This document shows, piece after piece, positions 17,401 to 24,386 of a stretch of 28,551 nucleotides of DNA. The position numbers and the translations under genes are program-made. Source of the DNA: an uncultured Bacteroidales bacterium (GTDB lineage Bacteria; Bacteroidota; Bacteroidia; Bacteroidales; UBA932); the NCBI GenBank assembly GCA_937899055.1, contig CALBPX010000011.1, positions 1 to 28,551 of the forward strand, written 5' to 3'. Numbering within the stretch: position 1 is the first letter of the stretch; every line of letters begins with the position of its first letter. Under the pieces are notes generated by a model. It saw nothing but the letters and a program-made list of their open reading frames with translations, had not been told where the DNA came from and searched no databases.

Positions 17401-17715
17401 TTCCAACCGGTATGAAAACTCGTCCGCCGCCCGGCTTAGAAGGTCAACTGCCTCAAACCTGTCTGCCGGAACCTCTCTCAGGCGCAGCAGGGCAATGACC
17501 TTGTCCTGACTCCTCAGATTCTTATACACGAACTGGCTCTGAAGGCCGCTGTTGCCTCTTCCGTACGGGAGAAATGCCGCTATGTCGTTGTCAAGGTCTA
17601 TCTTTCTTATGCCCAGATAAAAAACGCCGAGCAGGACAACCGGTATCAGAAAAGCCAGATACCTTCTGCCGCCGGCAAAGAAATCATATATCCTGAGCAG
17701 AAGTTTTTCCATCAT
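14398..17715 (-). CDS. MMPL-family exporter fused to a PlsC-type acyltransferase
   Basis: An 1105-residue two-part protein. Residues 1 to about 820 are an RND/MMPL lipid exporter: a first membrane segment at about 18-36, a periplasmic domain, a block of helices at about 275-430, a second periplasmic domain, and a second block at about 650-815 with FGLGDDYTIFMVEG, matching the conserved GxxxDY helix (compare FGIAVDYSLLYS in the first half). Residues about 835-1105 form a separate acyltransferase with SNHQSHLDLM (HX4D, His920 and Asp925) and FPEGTR (986-991). The exporter would move a lipid-like product out of the inner membrane while the fused enzyme acylates on the cytoplasmic side. It overlaps its upstream neighbour by 4 bases and the hydrolase by 14. 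Single-frame continuity through both domains argues for a real fusion. Confidence 0.88.
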   Translation of the reverse strand: MMEKLLLRIYDFFAGGRRYLAFLIPVVLLGVFYLGIRKIDLDNDIAAFLPYGRGNSGLQSQFVYKNLRSQDKVIALLRLREVPADRFEAVDLLSRAADEFSYRLEEAKIPGMKDLMTGVDAQGALDAASFIAENMPYFLDSKDYKTIDSVLAAGDFMSALQGCRTALVSSGGMLGRVIGADPLHFSGRLTEELSALGKESGYNVIGDYLFTSDTLAVMMNFASEYGGSETSGNKQMLSAVYSIRDSVEDVCPEVRIDFTGSPVIAVKNADRMQKDTVICASVALCLIVILLAWYFRRLRPIVLICVPVIFGIASGLAFMGAFQGRISAIALAACSVIFGIAVDYSLLYSTRLGFVKDARSTLRDIASPMVIGNITTVGAFLSLLVMSSGGMRDFGLFAAVALVGAILFVILFLPHWVGAAQYKARDGGWMGRWASFRPEEHRYVFWILVAVTVVLLFFSRKVTFSGDFTKINYMEPAQQQMLDQLSMSSSTGGNIAVYAVAEGRTLDEALAAKEKNAGFTASCVSEGKALMLRGTGSLLPSSAMQAHRLALWKDFASEHGAEILEKLAAAAPLAGFNASAFESFRRLLNGNFQVQPQTFFAPVESLLSPFILRDSTGWMVMDILYVPRDETQALYEDYRNYVEKADGSFLFDSYSLTNNMIDILQDDFNKVLAICSVLVFVFLWIAFRRLELALTAFLPMAVSWIWITGIMGLFGISFNIVNIILATFIFGLGDDYTIFMVEGLQYEYTFRKPLLNSYKTGVTLSATTMFIGIGSMVFAVHPALHSLGAVAVIGMVCVVALAFVLPPVLFRFLTCKSLRKERQDRIFPVKITDILVTVFCGAVLFLVVMYLKIWVLCRSGVSAQAVRMKICRTMRFFCLSLPRVKFNLLLGNKAFSGRKAFETAEKFFDSHPSSVIISNHQSHLDLMCLLALSPSIIVLTNRWTQKTPVYGGIIRKAGYLCTDDGIDANGEFFRRIKDKDCSLLVFPEGTRSADCTVLKFKSGAFAICASQQADLIPVVLFGPGEILPKGEHIIRRGRTVVEIKDIVSCSSLPDFGPRPLKQAQTMHHLYEDWYGNLKLLVYAYNGFSHKRKKDKDLYKAENEIV

Positions 17716-18815
17716 CCTTTAAATAACTTCCTTAACAGCATCTTTGGATAACCGTAGAACAGGGCTCCCAGCGTAAGATATGTGTTCATCAACGATATGC
17801 GGGTAAAATCTTTACCCTTGCGGAAATGGGTCACGCGGTCCTGAGGATATATCACATCCACAGGAACCTCCAAAAGTTTCACGGAGTTCCAGGCACTTTT
17901 TACAAGCACCTCGGTTTCAAACTCGTACCGGTTACCAAGGAATTTCATCCGGCTTATCTTTTCCAGAGGGTATAGCCTGAGGCCGCTCTGGGTATCGCTG
18001 AGTTTCTTTCCGGTCTGAACCTTCAGCCAAAAGTTGGAGAAGTTGTTTGCAAACTTTCCGCCCGAATCGGCCCCGCGCTTTGCACGGCTCCCAACTATTA
18101 TGCTCCGGAGCCTTTCTTCTGGGCTAAGGCTCAGAGCTTTGTCTATCATAGCCTCAGCCCCGGCAAGAGTATGCTGGCCGTCGGCATCAAAAACAACTGC
18201 ATAGCTGAACCCCAGCTCAAGAGCCTTCTTGAAACCTTGCCTTAGAGCATAGCCCTTGCCCTTGTTCTTTGCGTATGAAACCAAGGCCGACGGCTTGGCC
18301 AGCTCCGCCTCCTGAAGGCTTACGGTGTCTGTAGAACCGTCGTTAACTGCAATAACCCTGTAGCCGGAGCCTTGAATGAGTTCAATTACGCTCCGTACGG
18401 TTCCGGGGTTGTTGTAAAACGGCACCACAAAACAGATATCGGTGCCGATATGAGCCGTAATGCTGGAAGCCTGAGCCTTTGCTCCGCCATCCAAAACAAA
18501 AAAATAACCCTTGACTTTGGATTGGCCGTCTGCCAGACTCTGAAACGATATGTCTGCCTCCAGACGGCTGAACTTAACGGGATCTATTGTAACCTTGAAC
18601 TTTGCTTCTGTTATGCCCGTAATCCTGCAAGGCCTATCCAATGCCTTGCTGCATAGGTCGTTGAGGATGCTCACCTGAACGGCTCCCGGAAGTATGGGCT
18701 TGTTTTGGAAATGTACATCAAACAGCCAGTGGTCTGGGTTGAGCATGAGGGCAGCTTTCAGCTGATCAGCTTCAAAAGACAGTTCTTCTACCGTGTAAAG
18801 CCCCTCAAAACCCAT
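17712..18815 (-). CDS. ApeI-like hotdog dehydratase domain fused to a GT2 glycosyltransferase
   Basis: A 367-residue fusion. Residues 1-120 are a FabZ/ApeI-like hotdog domain with DHWLFDVHFQNKPILPGAVQ; His35 matches the catalytic histidine, but the acidic residue 14 positions later is Ser49. Residues about 125-345 are a family 2 glycosyltransferase: FVVPFYNNPGTV, nucleotide-sugar loop NDGSTD (158-163), and DADGQH (210-215) with the metal-binding DxD. The glycosyltransferase part resembles dolichyl-phosphate-mannose-synthase-type enzymes. The first half would dehydrate beta-hydroxyacyl-ACP during polyene extension, possibly with the ApeP-like partner; the second could glycosylate the product or a carrier lipid. 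The start is 4 bases after the LolA-like gene. Confidence 0.85.
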   Translation of the reverse strand: MGFEGLYTVEELSFEADQLKAALMLNPDHWLFDVHFQNKPILPGAVQVSILNDLCSKALDRPCRITGITEAKFKVTIDPVKFSRLEADISFQSLADGQSKVKGYFFVLDGGAKAQASSITAHIGTDICFVVPFYNNPGTVRSVIELIQGSGYRVIAVNDGSTDTVSLQEAELAKPSALVSYAKNKGKGYALRQGFKKALELGFSYAVVFDADGQHTLAGAEAMIDKALSLSPEERLRSIIVGSRAKRGADSGGKFANNFSNFWLKVQTGKKLSDTQSGLRLYPLEKISRMKFLGNRYEFETEVLVKSAWNSVKLLEVPVDVIYPQDRVTHFRKGKDFTRISLMNTYLTLGALFYGYPKMLLRKLFKG

Positions 18816-18819
18816 GGAA

Positions 18820-19425
18820 TCAATTGAAAAGCTGAGTGTCTATATCTGTGTTTATCTTTACGTCCGAAAATGTAATGAGCGTAAATCCGGACGGCGATTT
18901 GATTTCAAAAGACTTGATGATGCTCAGCGAAGCGTCAAATTTCATCTCTATGCTTTCTACATAGTTCCGGTATCTTTCCTGTACGGGAACTGCCGTAACT
19001 TTCAGGTCTTTGCCTTCTTTAACATAGGAAATTTCATAGTCTTTCAGGTTCTGGCCCAGACCTCCCATGAGCTGGGTTATCATCCTGCCTGCCTGAGAAA
19101 AACCTCTTGAAAGAGCCCCGTTGCGCTGCCCGTCTTTTACCATGTAGGCAGTCTTGGGGTTGTAAACTCCGTAGTTGAGGTTGTCGTACTCCCAGCGCAT
19201 GTATGAAGGAGCCATGTACCAGAGTTTGCCCTTGGTTACCACATCCTGGCTGAGCATATCCAGATGCTTGGTTTCCGTAAAGTCTGCCGTCATATTCTTC
19301 ATGGAGCAGGCAGAGGCAACCACTTTGTCAAAAGCGGCTTTCTCAGCTGCCGTCTGGGCATATAGGCTGCCGCTTATCATTATCGCTGAGAAAAATACAA
19401 CAGAAATTCTTAGCAGGGCTTTCAT
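18820..19425 (-). CDS. LolA-like periplasmic carrier
   Basis: A 201-residue exported protein; signal peptide MKALLRISVVFFSAIMISGS, cleavage near LYA-Q. The rest fits the LolA/outer-membrane lipoprotein carrier fold: MTADFTETKHLDMLSQDVVT, GKLWYMAPSYMRWEYD and YMVKDGQ, followed by alternating beta strands that form the open barrel for acyl chains. Housekeeping LolA moves lipoproteins from LolCDE to the outer membrane; dedicated LolA-like proteins occur in aryl polyene clusters and are presumed to carry the lipidic product across the periplasm. Its position between the EamA protein and the hotdog-GT gene, close to the MMPL exporter, supports that role. I see no reason to call it the cell's only LolA. 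Confidence 0.82.
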   Translation of the reverse strand: MKALLRISVVFFSAIMISGSLYAQTAAEKAAFDKVVASACSMKNMTADFTETKHLDMLSQDVVTKGKLWYMAPSYMRWEYDNLNYGVYNPKTAYMVKDGQRNGALSRGFSQAGRMITQLMGGLGQNLKDYEISYVKEGKDLKVTAVPVQERYRNYVESIEMKFDASLSIIKSFEIKSPSGFTLITFSDVKINTDIDTQLFN

Positions 19426-19443
19426 GACTTTGAGTTTTAACGG

Positions 19444-19800
19444 TTATTTCTGAACTATCAGTATGGCACCTATAATTATCAGGGCCACACCCACATATCT
19501 TACAGCAGGTATGTGTTCGTGGAATACCAGCCCTGCAACAACCAGACCAAGAACATAACTGAAGCTTATCATAGGATAGGCGGCACTGAAAGGATAGTTT
19601 TTGAGAATGTAGAACCAGAGTACGCTGGCCCCGCCCATGCACAGGCCGCAAAGCAGAAAGTTTATGTCTGTAAACAACTGCTTGATACAATGCCATGTAA
19701 AGGCCAGTTTGTCTATCTTGTTCATTGTGAACTTGAGAAACATCTGACCGGCTACAAGCAGCCCGCTCTGCACTATTGAAAGAAGTATCAGTTTGTACAT
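19444..19800 (-). CDS. Small EamA/SMR-type membrane protein (ArnE-like)
   Basis: A 118-residue protein with four predicted membrane helices, the size of a half-EamA or small-multidrug-resistance protein. LVAGQMFLKFTM in helix 1 and the AAYPMISFSYVLGLVVAGLV segment followed by a short HEHIP turn and VGVALIIIGAILIVQK match the EamA pattern. ArnE/ArnF-like proteins of this type flip undecaprenyl-linked sugars, and such a role would fit the GT2 domain encoded two genes downstream, but this is inference. It overlaps the preceding CLF-like gene by 13 bases. It probably works as a dimer. Confidence 0.75.
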   Translation of the reverse strand: MYKLILLSIVQSGLLVAGQMFLKFTMNKIDKLAFTWHCIKQLFTDINFLLCGLCMGGASVLWFYILKNYPFSAAYPMISFSYVLGLVVAGLVFHEHIPAVRYVGVALIIIGAILIVQK

Positions 19801-20744
19801 AAGTTTTTCAGCAAAATGAACGAATATGCTCCACCGTTTTTACCCATCAGCAAAATACGCCTGACAGCGGTATCCTCCTTAAGCATCTGCGAACAGTACC
19901 AAAGCCCGAAAGCCGAAGCCGTAAAGAATTCTCCGCAATACTGTTTGTATGTCTTAACTGTTTTGTTTTCAGGAATAAATGCAAAATGCTCCCGAGGGCA
20001 TGCAGAAAAATCCGAAGTTACCGCAAGGTCAATATCGTTCCAGCTAAGACCTTTGCCCGAAAGAAAACGGTCTGCCTCCCAGGACGGGTTAGACCTTGTC
20101 ATGAGAACATCCTCAATCTCACATAAGGCATCTTCCGAAGTCCGGCCCAGGACAAAGGCCATTGAACCTTCCGAAACCGGATATCCCTCCCAGAGCCAAC
20201 GGCGGTTGACAAGGTTATAAAGGACATCTGTCATCTGGTCCGCAGCACAGAGCAGGACATTGCCCACCGCCCCTTTTTCCAGAAGCAGCATGGCTTCCAG
20301 CAGGGCTCCCTCCAAGGCAAACCTGTCGTTCACGTGAGTGGAGTTGAACCCCTTGCAGCCAAGGGCTATCGCTATCTGAGAACCTATGGTGTTAGGCGTG
20401 GAACTTATGAACTTAGAAGGGTTTAGCATCTGCTCGCCTTCGGAAATCATCTTAGACAGAAAAACCTCCGTATCGGCCACGCATCCGTTTCCGGTACCGG
20501 TAATTATTGCATCAGGAACCGCCAGTCCGCATCCTTCAAGCACATGCTTGGAAACGGCTATGCCGCGCTTGACTATAGAACTCATGCGCCTTGCAGCCAT
20601 AGGGTCTATAAAGCTGCGGAAATCAGGATCCTTGCACATCAGCTTTTCTGCTCTGAAAGGAAAAGCCTCAAGCCTTTTATACTCAGCGAAAGGCTCCTGA
20701 GCCGAAATTGCCGCCGACGAGGTTATATATACCCTGCCTTTCAT
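19788..20744 (-). CDS. Ketosynthase-like protein without catalytic cysteine (chain length factor-like)
   Basis: A 318-residue thiolase-fold protein, about 80 residues shorter than a full KS. FISSTPNTIGSQIAIALGC and LLLEKGAVGNVLLCAADQMTD align with the KS core, and YPVSEGSMAFVL with the segment after the CRPFDAAR loop. Where ketosynthases have the TAC nucleophile this protein reads THVNDRFALEGAL; no cysteine lies there, and the two catalytic histidine motifs are not recognisable. This is the profile of the beta-ketoacyl-synthase-like/chain-length-factor group, whose aryl polyene members pair with an active KS. It overlaps the preceding KS gene by 4 bases (ATGA), which favours equimolar expression and a KS:CLF heterodimer. 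Confidence 0.8.
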   Translation of the reverse strand: MKGRVYITSSAAISAQEPFAEYKRLEAFPFRAEKLMCKDPDFRSFIDPMAARRMSSIVKRGIAVSKHVLEGCGLAVPDAIITGTGNGCVADTEVFLSKMISEGEQMLNPSKFISSTPNTIGSQIAIALGCKGFNSTHVNDRFALEGALLEAMLLLEKGAVGNVLLCAADQMTDVLYNLVNRRWLWEGYPVSEGSMAFVLGRTSEDALCEIEDVLMTRSNPSWEADRFLSGKGLSWNDIDLAVTSDFSACPREHFAFIPENKTVKTYKQYCGEFFTASAFGLWYCSQMLKEDTAVRRILLMGKNGGAYSFILLKNLCTN

Positions 20745-21937
20745 ATCGCTGAGGAAAAGATAAGGGAGGTGTCATTGCCTCCAAACCCAAAAGAGTTGGA
20801 TAAGACATGCCTCAGGTTTATATTTTGAACTGTCTGCGTAACAGGAGAAAAGTTCAGCAATCCGTCTCGGGTTTCAAACCTCAGGTTGGAGGGCACAAAC
20901 CCTTTCTGAAGGCAAAGTACGGATATTACAGCCTCCAGGCCTCCGGCTGCACTTGTAGCATGGCCGGTAAAACATTTTGTTGAGCCCACAAGCGGCATCC
21001 GGTCTTTGAAAAGCGCCATAAGAGCCGTTCCTTCAGAGGCATCGTTGCTCTGTGTACCGGTTCCGTGGGCATTCACATAGTCTATGTCCGACGGACGCAG
21101 ACCCGCCTTGTCCAGTGCAGCCTGCATTGCCGCAAAAGCACCGCTGCCGTCCGGAGATGCCGCAGTCTGGTGATAGGCATCGCAGGCATTGCCCCAGCCC
21201 GAAAGACAGGCCCTGATAACGGCGCCTCTTGCCATAGCATGCTCTCTGGTTTCCAGCACAACATATCCTGCTCCTTCGCCCAGGTTCAACCCCTTACGGG
21301 CAGCGTCAAACGGCCGGCAAGGTTCATCTGAAAGAATCATAAGAGAATTGAACCCGTTCAGATGATATTTCGTAAGGCACTCGCACCCGCCTGCTATGAC
21401 CACATCATACCTGCCTGAAAGAATGAGTTCTGCCCCAAAGGCAATGGCATTTGCCGCTGCGCTGCAGGCCGTAGATATTACATCTGTAAATACAACTTCA
21501 CAGTCCAGGGCATCTGCAATGGCATCGTTGGTAACCCCGTCCAAATTGCAAGCTATCAGAGAATCCAACTCGGAGCCCTTGAAAAAATCGGCATAATGCC
21601 GTTCGGTCAGATCCATTCCTCCTACGGTTGTTCCGCTTATCAGAGCCACACGACTGCCGCTATCAAGATGGGCATCGTCCTGAGCCTGACGGGCTGCCAA
21701 TATGCCCAGCAGAGAAGCTCTGGCAATAACCCTGGAGCGGTCTGCTTGGCAAAGTTCATAGAGCTGAGCATCAGACAGGTCCACCTCTCCACAAGGAAGG
21801 TCTGTATGAACGGTCTTAAGATGTTTGGGGTAAGATATCGGACATTTTTCCGCAGCCAAGCTCCGGTAAGTCTCACTCAGACCATACCCCAAGGCTGAAA
21901 TGATGCCTACGCCAGTTATAGCTATCCGATTATCCAT
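20741..21937 (-). CDS. Beta-ketoacyl-ACP synthase (FabF-like)
   Basis: A 398-residue condensing enzyme with the full triad: Cys158 in VISTACSAAANA, His291 in VNAHGTGTQSND and His326 in KCFTGHATSAAGG. The C-terminal SNSFGFGGNDTSLIF is also intact. It extends acyl-ACP by two carbons from malonyl-ACP. Normal length for FabF. I chose the ATG at 21937 over a TTG one codon upstream. It starts 24 bases after the second ACP gene ends and overlaps the CLF-like gene by 4 bases, so I infer it works with those two as the polyene-extending unit. It is a dedicated paralogue, not necessarily the housekeeping FabF. Confidence 0.9.
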   Translation of the reverse strand: MDNRIAITGVGIISALGYGLSETYRSLAAEKCPISYPKHLKTVHTDLPCGEVDLSDAQLYELCQADRSRVIARASLLGILAARQAQDDAHLDSGSRVALISGTTVGGMDLTERHYADFFKGSELDSLIACNLDGVTNDAIADALDCEVVFTDVISTACSAAANAIAFGAELILSGRYDVVIAGGCECLTKYHLNGFNSLMILSDEPCRPFDAARKGLNLGEGAGYVVLETREHAMARGAVIRACLSGWGNACDAYHQTAASPDGSGAFAAMQAALDKAGLRPSDIDYVNAHGTGTQSNDASEGTALMALFKDRMPLVGSTKCFTGHATSAAGGLEAVISVLCLQKGFVPSNLRFETRDGLLNFSPVTQTVQNINLRHVLSNSFGFGGNDTSLIFSSAI

Positions 21938-21961
21938 CAAGACAAAAAAGAGGGAACTGCA

Positions 21962-22213
21962 CTACTTGTTTTCTTCAATGAATCTGGCCATTGTAGAAAC
22001 ATTCACAAAAACACTCTTGGCCTTTGCCGGATCGGACAACTTTATGCCGTAGTTCTTTTCCATCAGCACTATCAACTCAAGCGCATCTATGGAATCCAGG
22101 CCCAGACCGTCTGGTCCAAAAAGCGGTGCTTCGTCGTTAATATCCTCTGGTTTAAGCTCTTCCAGATTCAGAGCTTCAATTATCTGGGTTTTCAGTTTTA
22201 GTGTGTCCATCAT
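21962..22213 (-). CDS. Acyl carrier protein (DSI type)
   Basis: An ACP of about 83 residues from MMDTLKLK; an ATG three codons further up at 22222, directly after the upstream stop, is also possible. The phosphopantetheine site is Ser41 in LGLDSIDALELIVLMEKNYG, preceded by the acidic loop APLFGPDG. This is the ACP form usually found beside ketosynthases in aryl polyene clusters. It lies between the two full ketosynthase genes and so is the likely carrier for chain extension. It differs clearly from the DSL-type ACP near the end of the operon. Confidence 0.9.
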   Translation of the reverse strand: MMDTLKLKTQIIEALNLEELKPEDINDEAPLFGPDGLGLDSIDALELIVLMEKNYGIKLSDPAKAKSVFVNVSTMARFIEENK

Positions 22214-22222
22214 AAAATGCAT

Positions 22223-23947
22223 TTAGACGCGCAATTTAGTAAAAAATTGTAAAACCTCGGCTCTGACGTTGCAGCTTTGACTGTTAGCCTCTATCCAGCA
22301 AAGAAGGGCCCTGTCGGCGGCACCTTCTGCAAACAGGCAACGTATGTAATCCAAAGCCATGGCCCTGTCAAAATCCCTGCAAACGAAAAACGCCCCTTCG
22401 CCATACAGTTTGTAGCGGATAGAAAGTTCCCCAATCACTATGCTCGGAAGTGTATATACAAACACAGACGGAGATGGAAAGAAATTATCCTCCGCGATTG
22501 TAGTAAGATATTCTGTATCAGCCGCAATAGACGATGATGCATTCATCATCACAAGGGCCGTTCTGCTGTCTTGGCAAAAACTGTCCAGAAGCTGGTCGGC
22601 AGCTATGGTTCCGGCCTTGCACAGAACATCCATCTTATGAAACTTGGGATAATTCATTTCTCTCTGGCGGTATAGGGCGTTAAGAGATTCTTTGACATCG
22701 CCGATGCAATCAAAGGAGAACACCTTGCCCTCCATCTGCTGAATTGAGACGGACTGATAAGAGGTATCAGACTTTGCACTCAGGCCATCATGCAGCTTTT
22801 CCACCTTGATGGCAGCGTTGCTGCCGCCAAATCCGGAAACCGTCTTGAGGAACCAGCGGGCATCTGTCTTTCTTGGCTTTGAAATGATTTTGGGAGCAGG
22901 ACTACAACCTTCTGAAGTATAGCCCATTGCCGCAGGCAGCCACCCCTCATCCAAAAAATGGCAAGAGATTATGGTTTCTATTACTCCGGAGGCCCCGAGC
23001 GTATGGCCGAAATATCCTTTCAACGGAAAAACATCCAGGTCCGAAAGACCGCTTCTGGATATGGCAAGGCTTTCCATCTGGTCGTTGTAAAGGGTTGCTG
23101 TGCCATGTGGGTTTATGAAGGCCTCGCCAGATGAAACCTCAGCAGTAAGGCCATATTCAAAGTCCAGAGTACGGGCTATTGCACGGTAAAGGCCCTCTGC
23201 CGTTCTGGATGGCCCTGATATATGGTTGGCGTCATTTGTAATTGCCCCTGATGTAATAAATTGCGGAGTTTTCAGATAATCATCGCGATAAAAAATATCA
23301 TCCGCAGAATCCGCTCTCCTCAAGATGACTGTGCCCACGGCTTCGCCAATATTAAGGCCTCTTCTGGCAGCATCGAACGGGCGGCAGGGTTCATCTGAAA
23401 GAGCCTTGAAACTTCCGAATCCGGAAACCACAAACTCCGTTAATTCATCTGCGCCTATGACCACGGCGGTTTTGTACAGGCGGGCCTGAAGCAGGCGCTT
23501 GGCCACAATTATGGCAGCAATGCCGGAGATGCAGGCATTGGAAACCGTAAGCGGCCGGTTAGGATTTCCAAAGAAACTGCTTACAGCTTCAGCCGAACGC
23601 CACAGAGCAGACCGCTGAATGTCTTTTCCAAGATATTTTATGTTGCCTTTGGTTGTGGAAAAGACAAATATCGTTGACTTGTCTTTGAGTATGTCCGCTC
23701 CCAGACTTTTGCAACTCTCCAGAGCGGAAGATATCATGAATTTTTCAAGACGGGTGAAGTCTCTGTTCCTCAGAGGGGCGGCAATAAAGCCGTCGTCCAT
23801 CTGCGAAACCACAACTCTTCCTCCGTCAGGCACCCTGAACAAAGAAGATGGCTTAAGAGCCGTGCGCCCCTGCCTGATTGCCTCAAGATTCTGGCTTACG
23901 GTACCGCCGAGCCCAGATATTATATTGTCTGCAATAATCTGTATCAT
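22223..23947 (-). CDS. Beta-ketoacyl-ACP synthase with KS-like C-terminal extension
   Basis: Starts at the ATG at 23947, four bases after the preceding stop (an in-frame TTG lies at 23962). Residues 1 to about 395 form a complete KS with Cys139 in VSNACISGIAA, His281 in INPHGTATLYND and His315 in GYFGHTLGASG, and ends with FGGSNAAIKV. A further ~175 residues follow; FFPSPSVFVYTLPSIVIGE and IRYKLYGEGAFFVCRDFD resemble the CLF-like protein around its FISSTPNTIGSQIAIALGC, so the tail looks like a partial second thiolase-fold domain. No TAC nucleophile context or His motifs are seen in the tail. 574 residues is unusually long for a free-standing KS. It may start the chain or gate its length. Confidence 0.85.
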   Translation of the reverse strand: MIQIIADNIISGLGGTVSQNLEAIRQGRTALKPSSLFRVPDGGRVVVSQMDDGFIAAPLRNRDFTRLEKFMISSALESCKSLGADILKDKSTIFVFSTTKGNIKYLGKDIQRSALWRSAEAVSSFFGNPNRPLTVSNACISGIAAIIVAKRLLQARLYKTAVVIGADELTEFVVSGFGSFKALSDEPCRPFDAARRGLNIGEAVGTVILRRADSADDIFYRDDYLKTPQFITSGAITNDANHISGPSRTAEGLYRAIARTLDFEYGLTAEVSSGEAFINPHGTATLYNDQMESLAISRSGLSDLDVFPLKGYFGHTLGASGVIETIISCHFLDEGWLPAAMGYTSEGCSPAPKIISKPRKTDARWFLKTVSGFGGSNAAIKVEKLHDGLSAKSDTSYQSVSIQQMEGKVFSFDCIGDVKESLNALYRQREMNYPKFHKMDVLCKAGTIAADQLLDSFCQDSRTALVMMNASSSIAADTEYLTTIAEDNFFPSPSVFVYTLPSIVIGELSIRYKLYGEGAFFVCRDFDRAMALDYIRCLFAEGAADRALLCWIEANSQSCNVRAEVLQFFTKLRV

Positions 23948-23951
23948 AGTT

Positions 23952-24386
23952 TTATACGGCAACCTTCACTGTACATTTTGCAACATGGCTTCCGCTTTCT
24001 GTCATTATCTTGGCTTCCGCCATCAGCAGCCCGAGGGCCTCCGCCTTAGGAATTATATGCGTCAGAAGCTTTTGCCCTATTTCAGGCAACAACATAACCT
24101 CCATACCCTTAACGGCTCCCACAACTCCGGGCCTGACAGGTATTTCATGAAGCCAGTTGTAGAAGCCTACTCTGGCAGCACAGGCCTGAGCCACATTTTC
24201 CATAAGCCCCTCAGCCGTAAAACGGCCGCCTTCAAGAAACACCCCCTCTTTTGGAACGGTATATTCAACGGTTATTTCCGTGGTGTCATAATCGTAGGAA
24301 ACCAACCGGTCTATCAGTACAAACGGCCGGCGGTGCGGAAGTATGACCAACACATCCAAAGAAGAAATATCGTCAATCCTGCGCAT
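23952..24386 (-). CDS. ApeP-like hotdog dehydratase/thioesterase-family protein
   Basis: A 144-residue single hotdog domain. VILPHRRPFVLIDRLVSYD is the FabZ/ApeP-type opening motif, and GLMENVAQACAARVGF places Glu63 where FabZ has its catalytic glutamate. The position 14 residues earlier, where FabZ has its histidine, is Val49. Alone it therefore lacks half of the FabZ dyad. Proteins of this family in aryl polyene clusters act with an ApeI-type dehydratase. It overlaps the LpxL-type acyltransferase gene by 14 bases and ends 4 bases before the first ketosynthase. It is probably cytoplasmic. Confidence 0.82.
   Translation of the reverse strand: MRRIDDISSLDVLVILPHRRPFVLIDRLVSYDYDTTEITVEYTVPKEGVFLEGGRFTAEGLMENVAQACAARVGFYNWLHEIPVRPGVVGAVKGMEVMLLPEIGQKLLTHIIPKAEALGLLMAEAKIMTESGSHVAKCTVKVAV

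Noticed and set aside
19788..20744. Broken ketosynthase pseudogene
   Set aside because: The frame is intact, overlaps both neighbours as an expressed gene would, and the missing cysteine is the normal state of chain-length-factor-like proteins.
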